Part shown: piece after piece, positions 9,240 to 15,959 of the stretch
Position numbering within the stretch: position 1 is the first letter of the stretch
How the letters are laid out: each line of letters opens with the position of its first letter
NCBI RefSeq assembly: GCF_001429045.1
Contig: NZ_LMHY01000011.1
Location: 1,117-65,116, forward strand
Direction of reading: 5' to 3'
Length of the DNA stretch: 64,000 nucleotides
Source of the DNA: Pseudomonas sp. Root71
Lineage (GTDB): Bacteria > Pseudomonadota > Gammaproteobacteria > Pseudomonadales > Pseudomonadaceae
Program-made: the position numbers and the translations under genes
The notes under the pieces: model-generated
The model's database searches: none
What the model was told of the DNA's origin: nothing
Seen by the model: only the letters and a program-made list of their open reading frames with translations

Positions 9240-9566
9240 CTAGCGCTGGGCTTCGAAGTTGAGCAGTTTGCTGGCTACACGGTTGCTGTCGACTTTATAG
9301 CTGCCATCGGCAATCGCTGCTTTCAACTCGGCCACGCGGGCGTTGTCGACGGCAGGCTGATCGCGCAGCTTGTCAGTGACCTTCTGCAACTGTTGAGCCT
9401 CATTGCTGAGATGTACCGATTCCCCGCTTTTGACGGTGCCGGCCTGTTCGGCCGCGGACTCCAGCGGCGCGGATTTGCCGGCTTCGGCGCTTTCCTTGCT
9501 GGCGCTGGTACGTGTACTGCCCGTCAGGGACGAGGAGCTGTTCAAACGGCTGAAATCGATGACCAT
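9240..9566 (-). CDS. flgM: Anti-sigma-28 factor FlgM
   Basis: A 108-residue protein. The N-terminal half is Ser/Ala/Glu-rich and likely disordered. The C-terminal half carries the FliA-binding region ([11 protein letters not shown], then [27 protein letters not shown], about 60-103). FlgM holds FliA inactive until it is exported through the completed hook-basal body. A predicted FliA promoter lies about 37 bases upstream (9603-9629), consistent with the known class-IV autoregulatory loop. The ribosome-binding site is AGAGG before the ATG. Confidence 0.93.
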   Translation of the reverse strand: MVIDFSRLNSSSSLTGSTRTSASKESAEAGKSAPLESAAEQAGTVKSGESVHLSNEAQQLQKVTDKLRDQPAVDNARVAELKAAIADGSYKVDSNRVASKLLNFEAQR

Positions 9567-9602
9567 GATAAAAAACCTCTGGGAATTTGGACGCTTGCCA
9601 TG

Positions 9603-9629
9603 GTTTCGGCCATTCCCTGGAAAACTTTA
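9603..9629 (-). promoter_or_regulatory. Predicted FliA (sigma-28) promoter of flgMN
   Basis: On the minus strand, TAAA (9629-9626), exactly 15 bases, then GCCGAAAC (9610-9603) closely match the sigma-28 consensus TAAA-N15-GCCGATAA. The site ends 37 bases before flgM. FliA control of flgMN is established in P. aeruginosa. Confidence 0.8.
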
Positions 9630-9733
9630 GGCTCATTTATCAATGAACCTTGCGCGCGTCAGCGCTTGCCCTGCATGGAGCACAGTCTAGGGAACAGCCG
9701 CGGCAAGCGCCACATTCAGATGAACAGAGCGCC

Positions 9734-10492
9734 TTACATGGACACTTCCACCTGCCCCGGTGCCATGACCTGCGCCTTGATGACTCGTTGGGAGTTGAGG
9801 TTTTTCACCCGGATTTGCTCGCTCAGGCTGCCGTTTGACAGCGCTTCGCCCGGCATGCGCACGCTGAGGGTGCCGCTGCGGGCGGTTATCACCACTTGAT
9901 CGCCCTTGCGAATGACTTCGGCCTGCTCGATGTTCACCAGGGTAATTACCTGGTCGGCGACCATTGGTCGGGTCAGTCGCTGGCCGATCGCCTGATCGAG
10001 GGAGGTCAGGTAGCCCTGGCTGATGAGGCTGATATCGCGCTCGCGCAGGATCACGTCTCCAGGTTCGACAATGGCGGCGCGGCGCAGTGGCCGGGCGCTG
10101 GTCACGACCTCGCGAAACAGGCGGACTTGAGCGGGTACGAACACTGTCCAGGGGGAAGTACCCTCGCAGCGAACCTTGACCGTGACCCGTCCCAGCGGCT
10201 TGGGACTCTCGAGCGTTGCTGTCAATTCCTTGTCGCACATGGGCATGTGCATGCGCGGATCGAGCGGGTTGACCTGGATCTCGTAGCGACCTTCCGTTTG
10301 ACTGGTAGCCAGATAGTCTTCTACGGTGAATTCAAGAAAGCCCTGAGTGACGCCGATAAGCATGTCAGGCAAGGTAACCGCGTCAGCAAGGGCAGGGCTG
10401 CCAGCGTTGAACAGGCAAACAGCCGCCAGCACGCCGGGCAATTTGCGGTAGGGTGTGGTCAGGCGTCGAAAAAATGTCGGTTCTGTGTTCAT
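9734..10492 (-). CDS. flgA: Flagellar basal body P-ring formation protein FlgA
   Basis: A 252-residue periplasmic chaperone. The N-terminus has a basic stretch, a hydrophobic core (GVLAAVCLFNAG) and a cleavage site near SPALA-DAV (about residue 36). The C-terminal SAF-like/FlgA domain spans about 125-250, ending in VMAPGQVEVSM. FlgA assists FlgI P-ring assembly. A sigma-54-type promoter (10506-10521) lies immediately upstream. Its predicted start site is only a few bases before this ATG, so the true start may be an internal codon closer to the signal peptide, or the message may be nearly leaderless. Confidence 0.9.
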   Translation of the reverse strand: MNTEPTFFRRLTTPYRKLPGVLAAVCLFNAGSPALADAVTLPDMLIGVTQGFLEFTVEDYLATSQTEGRYEIQVNPLDPRMHMPMCDKELTATLESPKPLGRVTVKVRCEGTSPWTVFVPAQVRLFREVVTSARPLRRAAIVEPGDVILRERDISLISQGYLTSLDQAIGQRLTRPMVADQVITLVNIEQAEVIRKGDQVVITARSGTLSVRMPGEALSNGSLSEQIRVKNLNSQRVIKAQVMAPGQVEVSM

Positions 10493-10498
10493 AACGAT

Positions 10499-10525
10499 TA
10501 AAAAAGCAAGCGCCGTGCCGTTTAG
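10499..10525 (+). promoter_or_regulatory. Predicted FliA (sigma-28) promoter of cheV-cheR
   Basis: TAAA (10499-10502), exactly 15 bases, then GCCGTTTA (10518-10525) fit TAAA-N15-GCCGATAA with two mismatches in the -10 part. The site lies 51 bases before cheV. cheVR is FliA-dependent in P. aeruginosa. Confidence 0.65.
10506..10521 (-). promoter_or_regulatory. Predicted sigma-54 promoter of flgA
   Basis: On the minus strand, CGGCACG-GCGC-TTGCT matches the RpoN consensus TGGCACG-N4-TTGCW with one mismatch and correct GG-N10-GC spacing. It overlaps a sigma-28 promoter for cheV on the opposite strand. RpoN dependence of flgA is known in P. aeruginosa. Confidence 0.75.
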
Positions 10526-10575
10526 TGATGAAGGCGCGTCGCAACAACACTTGGCGTTGGTGTAGGAGTCTGGGC

Positions 10576-11508
10576 ATGGCTGGTGTAATGGATTCGGTAA
10601 ACCAGCGCACGCAACTGGTGGGGCAGAATCGCCTTGAGCTGTTGTTGTTCCGTCTCGACGGCCAGCAACTGTACGGGATCAACGTGTTCAAGGTTAGGGA
10701 GGTGCTGCAATGCCCCAAACTGACGCTGATGCCCAAATCCAGTCCTGTCGTGTGCGGCGTGGCGAACATCCGGGGGGCGACCATTCCGATCCTTGATCTG
10801 GCGATGGCGACCGGCTCCGGCGCGTTGAAGGACAAGAACAACCCCTTCGTGATCATCACGGAGTACAACACCAAGACCCAGGGGTTCCTGGTCCGTTCGG
10901 TGGAGCGCATCGTCAACATGAACTGGGAGGAGATCCATCCGCCGCCCAAGGGCACCGGGCGCGATCACTACCTGACGGCGGTGACGCGGGTCGACAATCA
11001 GTTGGTCGAAATCATCGACGTCGAAAAGGTGCTGGCGGAAGTGGCTCCGACGCCGGAAGCGATTTCCGTTGGTGTGGTGGATGTCGAAACCCAGCACAAG
11101 GCGCTTTCGTTGCGCGTGCTGACGGTCGACGACTCGTCGGTGGCGCGCAAGCAGGTCACGCGTTGCCTGCAAACGGTCGGCGTCGAAGTGGTGGCGTTGA
11201 ACGACGGTCGGCAAGCGCTGGACTACCTGCGCAAACTGGCCGACGAGGGCAAGAAGCCGGAAGAAGAGTTCCTGATGATGATCTCCGACATCGAGATGCC
11301 GGAGATGGACGGGTACACGCTGACGGCGGAAATCCGCAACGACCCGCGCATGCAAAAGCTTCATATCATCCTGCATACTTCGTTGTCGGGGGTATTCAAT
11401 CAGGCGATGGTCAAGAAGGTCGGTGCCGATGACTTCCTGGCCAAATTCCGTCCTGATGACCTGGCATCCCGGGTAGTCGACCGGATCAAGGCAGCAGATA
11501 TCAGCTAG
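10576..11508 (+). CDS. cheV: Chemotaxis coupling protein CheV (CheW-REC)
   Basis: A 310-residue protein. The ATG at 10576 follows TAGGAG at a good distance, and the upstream in-frame codons lack homology. Residues about 15-160 form a CheW-like domain (LLLFRLDGQQLYGINVFKVREVL). Residues 180-308 form a receiver with D185/D186, phospho-acceptor D238 (ISDIEMPEMDG) and a Lys in DFLAKFR. CheV couples receptors to CheA, and its receiver helps adaptation. cheR follows 45 bases downstream, so the two form an operon. Confidence 0.95.
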   Translation: MAGVMDSVNQRTQLVGQNRLELLLFRLDGQQLYGINVFKVREVLQCPKLTLMPKSSPVVCGVANIRGATIPILDLAMATGSGALKDKNNPFVIITEYNTKTQGFLVRSVERIVNMNWEEIHPPPKGTGRDHYLTAVTRVDNQLVEIIDVEKVLAEVAPTPEAISVGVVDVETQHKALSLRVLTVDDSSVARKQVTRCLQTVGVEVVALNDGRQALDYLRKLADEGKKPEEEFLMMISDIEMPEMDGYTLTAEIRNDPRMQKLHIILHTSLSGVFNQAMVKKVGADDFLAKFRPDDLASRVVDRIKAADIS

Positions 11509-11553
11509 AGGCCCGTGCCCCTGGCAGTCAACACGATTTAAGAGGCGGCATCA

Positions 11554-12381
11554 TTGTCTACGGGTAATTTGGATTTCGAACAGTTCCGGGTATTCCTGGA
11601 AAAAGCCTGTGGCATTTTGCTCGGTGAAAACAAGCAGTACCTGGTCTCCAGCCGTCTCAACAAACTGATGGAACAGCAAGGCATCAAGTCTTTGGGCGAA
11701 CTGGTTCAGCGCATGCAGACCCAGCCGCGCAGCGGTTTGCGCGAGCAGGTGGTGGACGCCATGACCACCAACGAAACCCTGTGGTTTCGTGACACCTACC
11801 CGTTTGAAGTCTTGAAGAACAAGGTACTGCCCGAAGCGATCAAGGCCAGTCCCGGCCAGCGCCTGCGCATCTGGTCGGCGGCGTGCTCGTCGGGCCAGGA
11901 GCCGTATTCGCTGTCGATGTCCATCGACGAATTCGAGCGGGTCAACATGGGCCAGTTGCGGATGGGCGTGCAGATTGTTGCCACCGACCTGTCCGGTACC
12001 ATGCTGAACAACTGCAAGACCGGCGAGTACGATAGCCTGGCCATCGGCCGCGGTCTTTCGCCCGAGCGCCTGCAGCGTTATTTTGACCCGAAAGGGCCGG
12101 GGCGCTGGGCGATCAAGGCGCCTATCAAAAGCCGTGTGGAGTTCCGTTCATTCAACCTGCTGGACAGCTACGCGAGCCTCGGCAAGTTCGACATCGTGTT
12201 CTGCCGCAACGTACTGATCTACTTTTCCGCCGAGGTGAAGAAGGACATCCTGTTGCGCATCCACAGCACGTTGAAGCCGGGCGGTTACCTGTTCCTCGGT
12301 GCTTCCGAAGCGCTGAACGGTTTGCCGGATCATTACCAGATGGTCCAGTGCAGCCCGGGGATCATTTACCAGGCGAAGTGA
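11554..12381 (+). CDS. cheR: Chemoreceptor glutamate methyltransferase CheR
   Basis: A 275-residue protein that starts at a TTG (MSTGNLDFEQF) preceded by AAGAGG. The N-terminal helical domain (1-75) is followed by the family motif TTNETLWFRD (71-80) and a Rossmann SAM-binding domain with WSAACSSGQEPYS (107-119). FDIVFCRNVLIYF (about 212-224) is also diagnostic. It methylates receptor glutamates using SAM. The stop codon lies inside the left arm of a long perfect inverted repeat (12378-12452). Confidence 0.95.
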   Translation: MSTGNLDFEQFRVFLEKACGILLGENKQYLVSSRLNKLMEQQGIKSLGELVQRMQTQPRSGLREQVVDAMTTNETLWFRDTYPFEVLKNKVLPEAIKASPGQRLRIWSAACSSGQEPYSLSMSIDEFERVNMGQLRMGVQIVATDLSGTMLNNCKTGEYDSLAIGRGLSPERLQRYFDPKGPGRWAIKAPIKSRVEFRSFNLLDSYASLGKFDIVFCRNVLIYFSAEVKKDILLRIHSTLKPGGYLFLGASEALNGLPDHYQMVQCSPGIIYQAK

Positions 12382-12452
12382 TGCAAAAGCGCCGCGCATA
12401 AAAATGGGAGTCCTCCGGGACTCCTTTTTTATGCGCGGCGCTTTTGCATCAC
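12378..12452 (+). terminator. Terminator nested in 27-bp perfect inverted repeat after cheR
   Basis: The 27-base arms at 12378-12404 and 12426-12452 are exact inverse complements. The loop contains a second hairpin GGAGTCC-tccg-GGACTCC (12407-12424) followed by TTTTTT, which alone is a standard terminator. The left arm includes the cheR stop codon. Confidence 0.85.
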
Positions 12453-12535
12453 GTAGGAGCTGTCGCAGGCTGCGATCTTTTGATCTTGATCTTGAAAAGC
12501 AAAATCAAAAGATCGCAGCCTTCGGCAGCTCCTAC
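12453..12535. repeat. REPIN (inverted REP pair), GTAGGAGCTG family
   Basis: Two REP copies in opposite orientation (starting GTAGGAGCTGTCGCAGGCTG and ending GCAGCTCCTAC) flank an AT-rich spacer. It directly abuts the cheR palindrome. Copies of the same family lie at 36067, 48065, 60235 and 62555. Confidence 0.9.
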
Positions 12536-12658
12536 AGGGGGGAGTGTGCGTAGGACAAGCGGCAGAAAAGCGGCATCCGGCGGAAAACCGTTGCCGCTTT
12601 TCTGGCATTGCCGCGTTGCCATGGCCGGCAAAGCCCCGGTTTCCGGGTTTTTTTGAAT

Positions 12659-12674
12659 TGGCATGGGGCTTGCT
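12659..12674 (+). promoter_or_regulatory. Predicted sigma-54 promoter of flgBCDE
   Basis: TGGCATG-GGGC-TTGCT matches TGGCACG-N4-TTGCW with one mismatch and GG-N10-GC spacing. It lies 44 bases before flgB. FleQ/FleR-RpoN control of this operon is established in Pseudomonas. Confidence 0.85.
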
Positions 12675-12718
12675 AAGTTGATCCTACGAAAAATCAGGTC
12701 ACCCGAAGGTTTCCCGAC

Positions 12719-13126
12719 ATGAGCATCAGCTTCGATAAAGCGCTCGGTATCCACGAACAAGCCCTGGGCTTCCGCGCCCAGCGTGCCGAAGTCCTGGCCA
12801 ACAACATCACCAACGCCGATACCCCGAACTACAAGGCTCGGGATCTGGACTTCTCGAAAGTGCTCGCCGAGCAGAACGAGAAAACCAAAGGCGGCACCTT
12901 CGCCTTGAACATGACCAACAACCGTCATATCGAAGCTGAGGGCCTGGGCAATGGCGACGAGTCGTTGCTGTATCGCACGCCGATGCAACCGTCGATCGAC
13001 CAGAACACCGTGGACGCCCAGCTTGAACAATCAGCGTACGCGGAAAACGCGATCGGTTTCCAGGCCAGCTTCACCCTGCTCAACAGCAAATTCAAAGGGC
13101 TGGTGTCAGCCCTGCGCGGAGAGTAA
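12719..13126 (+). CDS. flgB: Flagellar rod protein FlgB
   Basis: A 135-residue proximal rod protein. The N-terminus contains the family motif with LANNITNADTPNYKARDLDF (about 27-46). The C-terminal helix (AENAIGFQASFTLLNSKFKGL) completes the rod-type coiled coil. It is the first gene of flgBCDE, behind a sigma-54 promoter. It is exported by the flagellar type III system and needs no cleavable signal. Length and motifs are normal for the family. Confidence 0.95.
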   Translation: MSISFDKALGIHEQALGFRAQRAEVLANNITNADTPNYKARDLDFSKVLAEQNEKTKGGTFALNMTNNRHIEAEGLGNGDESLLYRTPMQPSIDQNTVDAQLEQSAYAENAIGFQASFTLLNSKFKGLVSALRGE

Positions 13127-13129
13127 GCC

Positions 13130-13573
13130 ATGTCTCTATCCAGTGTTTTCAACATTGCCGGTAGCGGCATGAGTGCGCAGACCACGCGTTTGAACACCGT
13201 CGCTTCGAACATTGCCAACGCCGAGACCGTCTCGTCGAGCATCGACCAGACCTACCGTGCGCGTCACCCGGTATTTGCCACCATGTTCCAGGGCGGGCAG
13301 AGCGGCGGCAGCGATTCGTTGTTCCAGAGCCAGGACGCCGCCGGTCAGGGTGTTCAGGTGCTGGGTGTAGTTGAAGACCAGAGCAACCTCGAGGCGCGCT
13401 ACGAGCCGAATCATCCGGCGGCCGATGCCAAGGGTTACGTCTACTACCCGAACGTCAACGTGGTGGAGGAAATGGCCGACATGATTTCCGCGAGCCGTTC
13501 GTTCCAGACCAACGCCGAAATGATGAACACCGCCAAAACCATGATGCAGAAGGTCCTGACCCTCGGTCAGTGA
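13130..13573 (+). CDS. flgC: Flagellar rod protein FlgC
   Basis: A 147-residue rod protein starting 3 bases after the flgB stop. It has the N-terminal flagellar rod motif NTVASNIANAETVSSS and the C-terminal FlgC signature VNVVEEMADMISASRSFQTN with a terminal helix. It assembles with FlgB, FlgF and FlgG to form the drive shaft in the periplasm. All features are typical. Confidence 0.95.
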   Translation: MSLSSVFNIAGSGMSAQTTRLNTVASNIANAETVSSSIDQTYRARHPVFATMFQGGQSGGSDSLFQSQDAAGQGVQVLGVVEDQSNLEARYEPNHPAADAKGYVYYPNVNVVEEMADMISASRSFQTNAEMMNTAKTMMQKVLTLGQ

Positions 13574-13588
13574 TAAGGGGCGACTCAG

Positions 13589-14311
13589 ATGAGTGTTACC
13601 GATTCCACCAGTGGTTTGAGCCTCAACGACATCCTGGCCAACTCTTCGATCAAGACCACCACCACGACTGACGGCCTCGCGTCGGCCACCGGCAGCGCCA
13701 CGGGCAGCAAGGCCCTGGGCAAGGATGCGTTCCTGCAGTTGCTGGTTACGCAGTTGAAAAACCAGAACCCGCTGGAACCCCAGGACAACGGCGAGTTTGT
13801 CGCTCAGTTGGCGCAATTCAGCAGCCTGGAAGGCATCACCACGCTCAACGATACGGTGACCGGCCTGGCCAGCAACTACAACTCGTCCCAGGCCCTGCAG
13901 GCGTCGTCGCTGGTGGGCCGTTCGGTCATCGCTCCGGGCGACAAGGCCGTAGTCGATACCACCAAGAGCCTCAGCGGCACGGTAGTCGTGCCGTCTTCAG
14001 TGGCGTCCGCCACCCTGAAGATCACCGACTCGGCCGGCAAGACCGTGCGCACCATCGACCTCGGTTCGCAGAAAGCCGGCAACGCCAGCTTCATCTGGGA
14101 TGGCAAGAACGATGCGGGTGAGACGGTAGCCGCTGGCACCTACACCTTCGGTGCCACGACCACCATCGATGGCAAGTCCGTCGCGTTGATCACTAATCTG
14201 CCGGCGACCGTCAACAGTGTGACCATCAGCCAGACCGGTGGTGAGTTGATGCTCAATCTGGCCGGGCTGGGCAGCATTGCCCTGTCCAAAGTACAAACCA
14301 TTGGTATGTAG
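13589..14311 (+). CDS. flgD: Flagellar hook capping protein FlgD
   Basis: A 240-residue scaffold protein that caps the growing hook. The conserved N-terminal region DAFLQLLVTQLKNQNPLEPQ (about 48-67) and FVAQLAQFSSLEGI are diagnostic. The C-terminal half has the FlgD Ig/Tudor-like fold (SAGKTVRTIDLG, FIWDGKNDAGETV, GTYTF). It lies 15 bases after flgC with a GGGGCGA-like ribosome-binding site. Confidence 0.95.
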   Translation: MSVTDSTSGLSLNDILANSSIKTTTTTDGLASATGSATGSKALGKDAFLQLLVTQLKNQNPLEPQDNGEFVAQLAQFSSLEGITTLNDTVTGLASNYNSSQALQASSLVGRSVIAPGDKAVVDTTKSLSGTVVVPSSVASATLKITDSAGKTVRTIDLGSQKAGNASFIWDGKNDAGETVAAGTYTFGATTTIDGKSVALITNLPATVNSVTISQTGGELMLNLAGLGSIALSKVQTIGM

Positions 14312-14342
14312 AGCCGACTAACACGGCATAAAGGAGTGGATG

Positions 14343-15674
14343 ATGTCTTTTAATATCGGCCTTAGCGGTCTCTATGCAGCCAACAAACAACTGGACGTGA
14401 CCGGCAACAACATCGCCAACGTCGCGACCACCGGTTTCAAATCGTCCCGTGCAGAATTCGAAGACGTGTACTCGGCGACCCGCCTGGGCACCGGCAGCAA
14501 GACCGTCGGCAACGGCGTGCGCCTGGCTAACGTTTCCCAGCAGTTCGGCCAGGGTGACGTGAGCAACACCGGCAACGTGCTCGACATGGGTATCCAGGGC
14601 AACGGTTTCTTCGTACTGAGCAACAACGGTTCGTTGACCTACAGCCGTGCCGGTACGTTCAAGACCGATAAGGAAGGCTACGTCACCAACAGCGACGGCA
14701 CTGCCCGTCTGCAAGGTTACGGCGTGGACTCCAACGGCAAGATCGTCAATGGCGTGCTGACCGACCTGCGGATCGACACCTCCAACCTGGCGCCGAAGTC
14801 CACCAGCACCGTGTCGTCGACGATCAACCTGAACTCCACCTCGGCGGTGATCGACCAGACGGTTGCGGCGAACAAGTTCGACCCGTCCAAGACCGAGACC
14901 TTTACCAAGTCGTTCAGTACTCCGATCTACGATACGCAGGGTAACCAGCACACCATGGATCAATACATGGTCAAGACTGGCGCGAACACCTGGGACACCT
15001 ACACCCTGATCGATGGCCGCAATCCCGATGGCAGTGATCCAACCGTCACTGATCCGATCGCTTCGACCATGTCGTTCGACTCCACCGGTAAACTGACCTC
15101 GGTGAGCACGCCAGTGGTGCCGCCAACCACGCCACCGACTTCGGTGATCAGCAGTGACCTGAAAATCACCAACTGGACCCCGGGCAGTGTCACCAATGGC
15201 GTCTGGACAGCCAACGGTGCCGCAGCCGATCCTGCAGGTCTGACTATCGCCATGGCCAACACCACCCAGTTCAACGCCGACACCGCGCGTTCGATTCCGG
15301 CGCAGAACGGTTACGCCACGGGCCAGATCACCAACTTGACCATTGATGGCAGTGGTGTGCTGCTGGCCAACTTCAGCAACAACCAGACCAAGCCGATCGG
15401 CCAGATTTCCCTGGCCAGCTTCACCAACGAGCAAGGCCTGCAGCCGGTAGGCGGCACCAGCTGGAAAGAAACCTACGCGTCGGGCATTCCGGGCTACGAT
15501 GCGCCGGAGACCGGTACCCTGGGTTCGATCGTTTCCAACTCCCTGGAAGAGTCCAACGTCAACCTGACCAACGAACTGGTCGACCTGATCAAGGCACAGA
15601 GCAACTACCAGGCGAACGCCAAGACCATCTCCACCCAGAGCACCATCATGCAGACCATCATTCAGATGACTTGA
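14343..15674 (+). CDS. flgE: Flagellar hook protein FlgE
   Basis: A 443-residue hook subunit. Two adjacent ATG codons exist (14340 and 14343). The second is better spaced from AAGGAG. The N-terminus (MSFNIGLSGLYAANKQLDVTGNNIANVATTGFK) and the C-terminus (SNVNLTNELVDLIKAQSNYQANAKTI) are the conserved coiled-coil ends. The variable middle, rich in Thr/Ser/Asn, forms the exposed domains. A strong terminator ends the operon here, and flgF-flgL are not in the window. Confidence 0.95.
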   Translation: MSFNIGLSGLYAANKQLDVTGNNIANVATTGFKSSRAEFEDVYSATRLGTGSKTVGNGVRLANVSQQFGQGDVSNTGNVLDMGIQGNGFFVLSNNGSLTYSRAGTFKTDKEGYVTNSDGTARLQGYGVDSNGKIVNGVLTDLRIDTSNLAPKSTSTVSSTINLNSTSAVIDQTVAANKFDPSKTETFTKSFSTPIYDTQGNQHTMDQYMVKTGANTWDTYTLIDGRNPDGSDPTVTDPIASTMSFDSTGKLTSVSTPVVPPTTPPTSVISSDLKITNWTPGSVTNGVWTANGAAADPAGLTIAMANTTQFNADTARSIPAQNGYATGQITNLTIDGSGVLLANFSNNQTKPIGQISLASFTNEQGLQPVGGTSWKETYASGIPGYDAPETGTLGSIVSNSLEESNVNLTNELVDLIKAQSNYQANAKTISTQSTIMQTIIQMT

Positions 15675-15696
15675 TGCTGGATTGAGCTGTGCAAGG

Positions 15697-15721
15697 AGCC
15701 CCTCGAAAGAGGGGCTTTTTT
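15697..15721 (+). terminator. Terminator of flgBCDE
   Basis: AGCCCCTC-gaaa-GAGGGGCT followed by a T-run, 22 bases after the flgE stop. Confidence 0.95.
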
Positions 15722-15754
15722 GTGGCCTGAGGTTTTATGCTGGATGTGATGGCC

Positions 15755-15840
15755 TCTTCGCGGGCAAGCCCGCTCCCACAGTTGATCGTGTTTATCTGGA
15801 AAGACTCGGTCCCCTGTGGGAGCGGGCTTGCTCCGGGCGG
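15755..15840. repeat. REPIN, GTGGGAGCGGGCTTG family
   Basis: Two inverted REP copies (CGCGGGCAAGCCCGCTCCCACA and TGTGGGAGCGGGCTTGCTCC) face each other in the intergenic space between the convergent flgE and nrdA genes. The second copy is slightly diverged. Confidence 0.9.
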
Positions 15841-15885
15841 CGTTCCGACGAAAGCGTCAGATCAGTCACCCATTTCCTCGAGGCA

Positions 15886-15925
15886 AAAGAAAACCCCCGA
15901 CCCGCCAGAGGCTGATCGGGGGTTT
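15886..15925 (-). terminator. Terminator of nrdA
   Basis: On the minus strand CCCCCGA and TCGGGGG (15922-15916 and 15900-15894) form a stem followed by TTTTC. It lies about 40 bases after the nrdA stop. Confidence 0.8.
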
Positions 15926-15959
15926 CGAGTAAGCGCCTTGCGGCGCTCACGGGCTCAGC

